A stretch of DNA of 64,000 nt from the NCBI RefSeq assembly GCF_963678635.1, contig NC_087064.1:65217548-65281547 (forward strand). The letters run 5' to 3'. This document shows positions 56,318 through 64,000 of this stretch, piece by piece (the stretch's first letter is position 1; every line of letters begins with the position of its first letter). The notes beneath the pieces were generated by a model. That model searched no databases, was not told the origin of the DNA, and saw only the letters and a program-made list of their open reading frames with translations. This DNA is from Symsagittifera roscoffensis. Its lineage: Eukaryota; Xenacoelomorpha; Acoela; Convolutidae. The position numbers and the translations under genes were made by a program.

Positions 56318-56935
56318 AATGTGAACAGGGGGGGGGGAGGAAAAAGAGCCAAGAGCCCTCTATCTTCATGTTTCCTGAAGGGTCACATCGGCTTGATGTC
56401 CGACACCCCCACCCCCCCCCCCCTACCTCGCATCTTTTTTATGGTGTAACGAGGGGGTTTACAATGTTAAACATGAAGACCAAATATGTTTGTCATGGCC
56501 TTATTAGTTCGCATGGCAATTTTTGTAAAATTCGGATGATGTGAACAACATTTCACTAGTAAAATTTAGCAGGAGGGCGAAAAAGAGCCGTCACATCTCC
56601 TAGCCACCAGAACGGTAGGCTCTTTCTCCTCCTCCTCTTCCCCCCCCCCTTGCCTATCCTTAGAGCCCTAACTTACAGCCGAACCCTGTTCTCAGAACCC
56701 TACCCTACATGTAAACTACTTCTGTTGAAGGCCCCAACAAATAAACTAGTACCATTTCCCTCCCTCATGTCTCATTGTACGTTAATAAGAATTACCCCCC
56801 ACCCCACCTCACAGAAGCATCACATCTATGGTGTAACAAGGGGTTTTACAATGTTATGTAAGAACACCTAAAATGTTTGTCATGGCCAAATTATTCAGCA
56901 TGCCAATGTTTGTAAAACAATAAAAAATTTGAAAA
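56318..56935. repeat. Poly-G/poly-C tracts and a duplicated block of about 130 bp
   Basis: Runs of 7-13 G or C occur at about 56328, 56406 and 56641. TATGGTGTAACGAGGGGGTT..TTTGTCATGGCC (56440-56525) recurs at 56826-56900 as TATGGTGTAACAAGGGGTTT..TTTGTCATGGCC. The unit looks like a dispersed element that duplicated. Two C-rich open frames here are not convincing genes. Confidence 0.6.
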
Positions 56936-58489
56936 AAGCCGAAGTTTCGTTTGAATTAACAATTTTTTGCAAATTATTCACTGCATTTGATGCTAAATGT
57001 TTTCTCGGTCAAGGAGCAAGGTTAAAACAAACATCAAAAGAATTTACCGTGACTATCAAATCATTTGTTTAAAGTACCCCGAAAATCGAAAATCAACTTT
57101 GATGTAGCCACTTGCATATTAGTCTCTTTGGTTTTAAATTCTAGCGAAGTTGCCATTTTTATATCAAAAATACTTTTCTTTCACAACCATTGAATGAATG
57201 CTAAGTTCTGTCATTAACCACAAGCGACGCTGAAAATAACTTTCTACTCACGTGAATTTTCTTGAAGAGTTAAAAGCCAATTTAGTAATTAAAGGTTCAA
57301 TTATCATAACTTGTGAAGAGCCCTTTAGCTGATATTATTTGCACCTGAAGTGTCAGATATTAATCGCTCAATTTGGCCGAGTGCTTAGCTAAAACGTGCA
57401 AGAATTTCTCAAATTTACGAAAGGTATTCAATCTTTAGTTTCTGTCTTTTTATACACAAAACTGCATACCAAATCGGTCAATAAAATATACAGTAAATAT
57501 ACGTAAATTATTCCTTAGTAAACTAAAAGTCATTCTCAAAAATGGCTAAAATTCTTATAATTTGAGTGTAAAAACGGTGGACGAAGAAAAAACCTACCGA
57601 AATAGTGGAAAAAAAAACAGTTGGACATCCATGAGAGTAAGTTGGATCGTAAAACTACGTATTCAAAAAGCGCTAACAAAAAAAACACTGGATTGGCCGT
57701 TCATAATCCTAGATGCATGAATAGTCCGTTAACTGCTTAAATAAAGCTTACAGGCGATTCTCGATACTCACTCTCTAAAAACAAACCGATTTCCCGAGTA
57801 GTCGTATATTTCGAATTTCAACGAAAATAAAATGTTCTCGAATGTTGAGATTGAAATATCTGCTTTTTGTTGGTTTTAAGACTAAATTACTACGATGAGT
57901 AAAAGTTCATTGATTAAATTTCAAAAAACAGTTCTCCACCTATCTCATTTTACTTCAACTTTAAATTTCAATACATTATAATTACCTAATTATTCAACTC
58001 AATTTCCGTCATAAGCGTTACATGCATAAAAACTTATGAATGGAAATTTTTTTAAAAAGTTTTGGGATAACAGCAGAAAAAACCGTTTTTTTTCTAATTT
58101 TTCAGAAAAAAAGCCTTCTCCGACCCTTACAGGAGGTGCCCGTTTTGTATCGTTGATTACTTGTTTTCAGATTTGCCAAAATTTCAATCTTTGTTGCCAA
58201 AATGAGTTTCAATTGCGCAATTAAGGATATGATAAAGATCTTCTGCGGTATGTTATACAAATTATGCCAACAGCCTAGTAACTAAAGAACACCAGTTCTA
58301 AAGACGAATATCAGGGACCAATTGATTATTTCATTTCCGTTAAAAAAACAATATCATGTTAAAAAAGTTTGAGGCACTTGATTTGGATCAAATTCATAAT
58401 TTATTCATAAGTTTATGCAATGCACTATTTGCACTACTAAATGTAGTACTAAATGAGTACGTACAGTGAGCACTCTGTGTGCCCTTTCG
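56936..58489. other. Non-coding, nothing recognised
   Basis: AT-rich DNA without domain-bearing frames. Confidence 0.5.
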
Positions 58490-58860
58490 TCTGTCCTTTT
58501 CATCAGCTTTCAATTTTTGTATTTATTGTTCCGACCATTTGAAAAATGGGCAAGAACTTCTAGTTTTTTTTCTTTTTGTTCTCCACTCAAAATTAAGTGC
58601 CACAAAAATTTATCAGAATGGGTCGAATGATATTTTATAATAAAGCCCTTTCAATCGTGATTCCAACGACATTAAAAAACTCCAAAAACTCCGGTTTGAA
58701 ATTTTAACATTTTTTGGTCTAATTTCGCACTAATATGATGTGAGCGTGTAACAATATGATGTGAGCGTGTAGGCTTACAATAGCTTATTTAAGCTTACAT
58801 TAGGCCATAAAAACTTAGAGGTACTAAAACAAACAATTTTTGGAGTTTTTAAGCGCCATT
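58490..58860. repeat. Dispersed repeat family D, copy 2
   Basis: Aligned with 5480-5870 (TTGTTCCGACCATTTGAAAA, TTTTTGTTCTCCACTCAAAA, GCCCTTTCAATCGTGATTCC). It contains a perfect short duplication of AATATGATGTGAGCGTGTA at 58735. Confidence 0.6.
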
Positions 58861-59194
58861 TTTAGCGCCAAAGATTAAAAATTTTAAAAATTTCTGCAAC
58901 CAACAAATTTTGAAAAAAATTTCAAAACTTTAATTGTTTTTAGTCAATTTTCTTCAAAAACTGTATTCCGATTGGTTTTTTTACTATGACTGTCATATAT
59001 GCCTAAATTCACTTTTTTCGTTCAGATCTGTTTATCCACCATACAGAAAAAAAACGACAAAAATTTTTTTTTATTATTTTTGTAAGCAGTTGAATAAAGA
59101 AATTTTCTTTTTGGTCTGACTGACCACTAAACATCATCATAGGAACTATGGATTAGCCTGTGTTCATTTTTCGCATAATTTCGACCATCTCAAA

Positions 59195-59320
59195 CAAAAC
59201 TGACAGGTAGTTTGTTGTGGTTTCATATAAAAGCCATTTCGCTCGTGATTCAGATTCGAACAAAATTCAGAGTCGAGAAAAACTGGTCTAGATTTTTCCG
59301 CTTTCAGGTTGAATTACACA
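59195..59320. repeat. Dispersed repeat family D, partial copy 3
   Basis: GCCATTTCGCTCGTGATTCA and GAGTCGAGAAAAACTGG resemble the middle of copies 1 and 2. Confidence 0.4.
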
Positions 59321-60064
59321 AAAATACAATTGAAACTGAACTATCTATTCAAATTTTATGCAAATTCAACTTTAGTTTAGCTATTACGACCTCTATTTTT
59401 GTACTAAGTTAGCCGTTTTTAATTACTCTCTGCTGTAAAAAAAACAATTTGGCGAAAAAAGGAAAAGTCAAAAATTTCGTCAATTTTTCTCAGATTTTGA
59501 ATTTCTTTATTTCAATCGTTGAGATCGTAACAATCTTTGCTACTTGCACAGCGACCGGCCATTTTTTGACGCGTTGGAAGGTTTTGTATCGGAATATTCT
59601 GAAGTACTGTTTTGTATATGCAAGAATTCAGCATTTCGAATTTTCAAAAAACCATATTTTTCGTAATCTGCTCTTTATTATTGAAAAAGAACTTAAATAA
59701 CTCCAGTAATCAGCACTTGCAACTAGTTAAACACTAACTTCCAGCATTGTAGTCAAATTTTTCAAAAATAGAATAACTTAAAAACAGCATTCTTCGTTTT
59801 TATCGAAATGTATAAAACAGCAAACAAAACTAGAAACCAATTTTCAATCTAGTTCAAAATCTTAAATTGAGGCAGTCACTTTGAAAGTCTTTTTTTAGTT
59901 ATTGCGACCATCAGTACAACTGCTTTCAGTCATTATTTTCTCTCATATTTAGTACTTCTACTTTTCTCTACTCTTTGGGACTAATTTTAGACAAAATACA
60001 AAATTGTGATTCCATTGAAATTGATTGAATTCTTCAAATAGTGGCGAGGAAGTTCGACTTCAGA
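59321..60064. other. Non-coding 3' of netrin, nothing recognised
   Basis: Netrin 3' UTR presumably lies at the right edge. No close AATAAA on the minus strand stands out. Confidence 0.4.
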
Positions 60065-61894
60065 TTACTTGCATTTCTTCCCCTTCAACTTCCTAGTTCT
60101 GAATCTTTTCACTTTATTGTCCAGACTGCCCTTCGCTTTCAACACGATATCACTGCCAGTAAGTGGATACACCATGGACTCCTTGCTCATAAGTTTCAGC
60201 CAATCACCCGCGAACACGTAATAATTGTGATTCTTGTCGTGGAAGGAGATACATGACGAAACGAGCTCAGTAGGAACACTCACTAGAATCGTAGGCGGTA
60301 ACCTTTGGCCTCCGAAGGTACTGTACATGTGATCCAGGACATTCAACTCAAACATGTAGCTCCCTCCGTTGCTTGTTTTCTCTGCAATATCCCCGACCGA
60401 CACTTTGATTACGACATCATACTTGCAAAACGCGTCATACTTCAGCACTTTATTCTTCTCGGACAAACACTCTTGAGGACTGTCTGCAAGCATCCCAGCT
60501 TCTGCGGGTTCCGCTGGTTTCCAGATCGGGGGACTGAAGGGTGGGTGGATCTCCTGTTCCGGTTTCGGCCGGTAAGTATTTTTCACACAAGGCATGTCGT
60601 TATCGTCCGAGATCCTGTACCCATCTTCGCACGTCGCGCAGTTTCGTCCTCTCACGTTTTGTTTACACATACAATTTCCTGTAATCGGATCGCATCTGTC
60701 GATGTAAGAACTTCCAGCGGGGTGACAATCACAGGGTGAGCATGCATCTGGACTGTCAATTGGGGTATTCGGAGTCCTATAGAACCCTTCAGCGCACTGG
60801 TGACAGAACCTTCCCTTGGTGTTGTGCTTGCAATTCAAACAGACTCCCCCGCTCACGCCTCCACTGCGGTCGAAAACATCTTGGTCAAAATAGCATTCGT
60901 CCGAGTGGCCACTGCACGAGCACTTCTTGCACTCGAAGCCCTCGTTAGGAATTGCTGCACGCCATGGGAGGTCCTGGTAAAACGGGTGACATGATTCACA
61001 ATCGTTTCCGTATGTATTATGCTGACACTCACATCTTGTTTTAGTTCCATCGCTGTCGCAAAGATTCGCGTGCCCGTTGCATTGACATTGTCCGCCCACT
61101 TCCATACTGGCGAGGGAGTAAAACTGGTACGCTTGATCGACTGAAGTTTCAGGTGCGTACCCATTGAACAGAACTCGGAACCCTGTCGCCAGTTTACGAC
61201 TTTGCAACTCAGAATCGTCATAATTCCTCTGATTGTGCGCCGCGCTGTAGAGTCCCAACAGTTGACTCTGTTGCTTTTGCAGAGGTCCGCATGAAGGTTC
61301 ATTTCGGATCACATCCGCATCCGGGTCTATACCTTTCGCAGACAGGCAGTTTTCGTTTATGAAGTGTATCGGGTACCACGTAGCTCCGAAGTCACTCGTC
61401 TTCAGAATTGTAATATCAGTCGCTGGTTCGTTGCAGAAACGAAGCACTATGTACAAAGCATCCATCAGTTTTCCAAAATCAATTTCAACCATAACAGGCT
61501 TTGACTCTCCTGGTTGTGACATCCAGCAAAGTTGGTTTCCGGATCCGAAGTAAGTGGACTTGGTTATATGTTCCACGGGATGCTGGCGGTCGTCGACTAC
61601 ACTTCGGGAATCACAGAGCTCACACTCTGCTTTGTTGTATGGAGGCGTTGGAGAGTCCAGAGCTCCGACTGTATTCACAGAGAAAAATACTGGACATACT
61701 TTTTCTTCTTTCAGAGCTGATCCACATGTACTGTTTGCGAATAAACTCGATCGGTAGTTCTGAACGATGTTCGCGAATTCTGGATTGCAAAAAATGGGCT
61801 CATTCTTCTCGTTGTAACAAGGCGTGGTTGATTGCACGCTCAATACACACAAAAAAGTTGCAACAATTGCTAAATGAAGCATTTTCGGGATCAT
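60065..61894 (-). CDS. Netrin, secreted laminin-related guidance protein, single exon
   Basis: The 609-residue protein has the complete netrin layout. A signal peptide (about 1-22, LAIVATFLCVLSVQS) leads. A laminin N-terminal domain follows (about 35-268, with STCGSALKEEKVCPVF, QLCWMSQ and LRFCNEPATDITILKTSDFG). Then come three laminin-type EGF modules: 270-321 (CQCNGHANLCDSDGTKTRCE), 325-386 and 389-437. A proline-rich hinge leads to a C-terminal NTR/C345C domain (about 476-609) ending in a basic tail (KRFRTRKLKGKKCK) that would bind heparan sulphate. Netrins act outside cells on DCC/neogenin and UNC5 receptors in axon and cell guidance. The length is normal for the family. The whole gene is one open frame without introns, unusual for netrins. 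The start is the first ATG; a second ATG four codons later would also give a signal peptide. No frameshift is visible. Confidence 0.96.
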   Translation of the reverse strand: MIPKMLHLAIVATFLCVLSVQSTTPCYNEKNEPIFCNPEFANIVQNYRSSLFANSTCGSALKEEKVCPVFFSVNTVGALDSPTPPYNKAECELCDSRSVVDDRQHPVEHITKSTYFGSGNQLCWMSQPGESKPVMVEIDFGKLMDALYIVLRFCNEPATDITILKTSDFGATWYPIHFINENCLSAKGIDPDADVIRNEPSCGPLQKQQSQLLGLYSAAHNQRNYDDSELQSRKLATGFRVLFNGYAPETSVDQAYQFYSLASMEVGGQCQCNGHANLCDSDGTKTRCECQHNTYGNDCESCHPFYQDLPWRAAIPNEGFECKKCSCSGHSDECYFDQDVFDRSGGVSGGVCLNCKHNTKGRFCHQCAEGFYRTPNTPIDSPDACSPCDCHPAGSSYIDRCDPITGNCMCKQNVRGRNCATCEDGYRISDDNDMPCVKNTYRPKPEQEIHPPFSPPIWKPAEPAEAGMLADSPQECLSEKNKVLKYDAFCKYDVVIKVSVGDIAEKTSNGGSYMFELNVLDHMYSTFGGQRLPPTILVSVPTELVSSCISFHDKNHNYYVFAGDWLKLMSKESMVYPLTGSDIVLKAKGSLDNKVKRFRTRKLKGKKCK

Positions 61895-62675
61895 TGCAAG
61901 ACAAGTAATTGGAGAATTAGCAAATTGATTGGTGTTAAGGAATAATAATAAAATTGAGTATTTGAAAGAGGATTTTTGGTTTGAAAAAGAGAAAGTTTAT
62001 TCTCGACAATTGAGTGGAGGCGGCTTAAAGGTGATTGTCAAAAACATTGACTGCACATGTTTAAAATTAGTTTCAGTCTTCTAGCTTAAGAAAATTGACC
62101 AATCAGGTTGCTCTAACCAGGTGTGCCGAGAAAGAGCAACTAAAAACAGTTGACGTCGTTAAACTCAATCTAATCAAGACCATCCGAAACTAATTCCAAA
62201 CACCTTTACCAGACAAAGTCAGCCCGTTGATTATCGCCTGATAGTAAAATGGGCAATAAACGCTAAACATCAACACTTTAATCCACGTGTTGGAAAAGAG
62301 AAAAGAAACCAGAAATTGGCACCTACTTCATTAAACAATTCGCTGGACACTGGTATGAATACTTTAATATAACCAAATCCAACTTCTATCCACTTCAGAT
62401 GGTCAGCAAACGTCTAAACTCTCAATGACAAAGTATAAACAACCAATAAAACGTATCTAATTCCCTTTAACTTCAGAACTAACATCATTCGATATATATT
62501 TCAGTTGAGCAATAATAAGTAAATTTAATTAATCTTTACACTCATAATCATAATTTGTAATCAATTATCGCTCTTTTAATCAATTGAAACAGCGATTAGC
62601 AAATAATGGTTAGCAGAGATTAATTCCAGTCAAATACTACTTGACGCGAAAGGTTGCGAGATTAAAATTTGTTCC
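61895..62675. other. Upstream region of netrin
   Basis: About 780 bases between netrin's start and the end of the next gene on the same strand. No TATA box or RNA gene was recognised. It must contain the netrin promoter unless the mRNA begins further away. Confidence 0.5.
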
Positions 62676-63037
62676 CTAGCTACGAGGGGCTCCAATTTGA
62701 GACGCCTGAATGCGAAATGAGTCCAAGTAATTGATTTTGCTGCCTGGTCCTTGATTCGCTCCCCCTCCCCTCCCAATAGGAGTGTATTCCTCAAGAGCCG
62801 TAAGTGACAAAGGATCCCACTGATTGGCACTTTCAAACCCCCGGCTAGTGCCCAAATTCTGCCTCTTCAAGTACGCCAAAAGTGCTTTGTTATCCCGATC
62901 CACTTCCCTGTTTTTTGATCCTCTCGAGTTGAAACTGACATTTCTGTTGTTCTGGTTTGAAGAGGAGGCTTTGAGAGATGCCAAATCAAGTCCAGCTAGC
63001 CGGCTCAAATCAATGCGCTCGGGGGCAAGTTCTCCCT
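62676..63037 (-). CDS. Last exon of an unknown protein
   Basis: After an acceptor (CACTTTTCAG at 63038-63047) the frame runs 120 codons to a stop: GELAPERIDLSRLAGLDLAS, KALLAYLKRQNLG, NQWDPLSLTALEEYTPIGRG, with many Asn, Ser, Gly and Arg. The exon enters at a codon's second base. The composition suggests a disordered C-terminal tail, perhaps cytoplasmic. Upstream exons should lie beyond the window or in unrecognised short exons. No family recognised. Confidence 0.5.
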
Positions 63038-63293
63038 CTGAAAAGTGAAAATCAATGTTAGCTCAACTAATCACCTTATTTGTGACCCGTTCAACTCGAT
63101 TAGAGCGGGAATTTTTGCTCAGTTGACATTTCAATGGCTGCAGCTACATTTAATGAGGCAGAAAGGTATAGTACGTGACAAGACGGTTGGATAGAACTAG
63201 GAATATGTTCATAACATCTCCAATGAAATTAACCGTGCGACCTGTCATTAATCCCCTAGATAACATCAGGCAATTGAGAAAGACATCTGTAAC

Positions 63294-63510
63294 ACAGGCG
63301 GATCTAGGAATTTTATACAGGATGTGGGCGGGACGACGAACAATTTTCAAAAAACGTGAACTAATTTTAAAAAAAATGCAAATTTACAAATTTCAAAACA
63401 AGCAAATTTCAAAAAAATCAAAAAATGAAATTTGGGCACTTTTTGAAAGTTTCGAAAAATTTTAGAAAGATCGGCCGAAAATGAATTAAGTATTCCAAAG
63501 GGGGTGGTGG
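63294..63510. mobile_element. GGCGGATCTAGGA-type MITE-like element
   Basis: Starts CACAGGCGGATCTAGGAATT (63293 on) and ends in a G-run (GGGGGTGGTGGGGGGGGGG, about 63500-63518). It shares its end with 2395-2533 (inverted) and 42782. Its short open frames are A-rich and not genes. Confidence 0.45.
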
Positions 63511-63715
63511 GGGGGGGGTTCGAAATTTTGAAGATTGTGGACAATTCAGCTCCCTCTAAATTTTCTACGAATCTCCCTGTTCGCTTTCACAGTTGAAGTT
63601 AAGGTAACTATATAGCATAGACAAGTTTTCAACATAGCGCCATTCCCAGTCTGAACTCAACGTGACTTATCAAAATAACGTCAAAAAACTATAACATAGC
63701 CAACAGACAGTTGGA

Positions 63716-64000
63716 AAAGAGTAATGAACGCAAGTATGCAGGAAAAGAGTAATGAACGCAAGTAAACATAAAAAAAACACTGACTTAATTGAAAGTTTCG
63801 ATTTCAAAGAAAAAATAGATGCCCTTTAAGATCTTTGATTTCTAGAACGATTTATGATTGGCATTTTTTGGGATAACATTAACCCAACTTGAGAAAACTG
63901 GATCAACACGTAAATTTTTTATTCCGCTGAAAATCTAAAAATTAAACTTCACTTCCGAAACTAGAAGTCGATCACGTTTTTTTGCGCCATTTCCACGTTC
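63716..64000. mobile_element. MITE-like element, family C copy 4, cut by the window edge
   Basis: AAGAGTAATGAACGCAAGTA occurs at 63716 and again at 63747 (left end duplicated). The interior matches copy 1 closely (TTTTTATTCCGCTGAAAATC, GCGCCATTTCCACGTTC) up to the last base of the window. Confidence 0.7.

Noticed and set aside
60305-60739. 144-codon plus-strand frame opposite netrin
   Set aside because: A shadow of the netrin coding strand without a domain of its own; the same holds for the other plus frames at 60.7-61.9 kb.
1-64000. CRISPR array, bacterial operons, riboswitches or integrated phage
   Set aside because: No regularly spaced repeats with unique spacers, no ribosome-binding-site-led gene clusters; introns, netrin and LINE/SINE content show a eukaryotic genome.

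Overview
This is nuclear DNA of an animal, AT-rich, gene-poor and repeat-rich. The animal assignment rests on a complete netrin gene (60065-61894, minus), an armadillo/TIR-domain protein (2993-4663, plus), a eukaryotic tRNA-Ser(GCT) gene, GT-AG introns, and animal-type mobile elements (CR1/Jockey-like LINE, BEL/Pao retrotransposon, tRNA-derived SINEs, MITEs). I cannot name the phylum. Both full-length host genes are single-exon, which suggests an intron-poor lineage.

Layout. 1-11.4 kb: the TIR gene set in non-coding DNA with a tandem repeat, two SINEs, three MITE-like elements and a dispersed repeat. 11.4-19.1 kb: one CR1-like LINE with a tandemly duplicated 2.08-kb 5' part, decayed ORF1 and decayed ORF2. 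20.3-27.2 kb: a 2.83-kb tandem array made from the 5' end of a BEL element (LTR part, His-type primer site, gag) plus non-coding DNA. 27.36-41.96 kb: a decayed BEL/Pao element. Its 5' LTR is split by a second LTR element (27432-35551) with 445/446-bp LTRs and a 5-bp target duplication. 42-60 kb: SINEs, MITEs, satellites, the tRNA gene and three exons of an unknown membrane protein on the minus strand (51.6 to 43.8 kb) with matching splice phases. 60-64 kb: netrin, the last exon of an unknown upstream gene on the same strand, and repeats.

The most unusual object is the nested LTR element. It has no recognisable gag or pol. On its minus strand it has a broken env-like fusion glycoprotein gene. 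On its plus strand it has a two-exon gene for a JmjC-type oxygenase fold and a possible short sushi-like/transmembrane protein behind a TATA box and 48-bp repeats. It also holds five 170-bp satellite units, and a long inverted repeat that includes the env cytoplasmic-tail sequence and nearly joins the two LTRs. The order of events is readable: BEL inserted first, then the env/JmjC element landed in its 5' LTR.

Host genes do not form operons. Netrin is a secreted guidance cue and the ARM-TIR protein is probably an intracellular NADase or signalling protein; nothing links them functionally.
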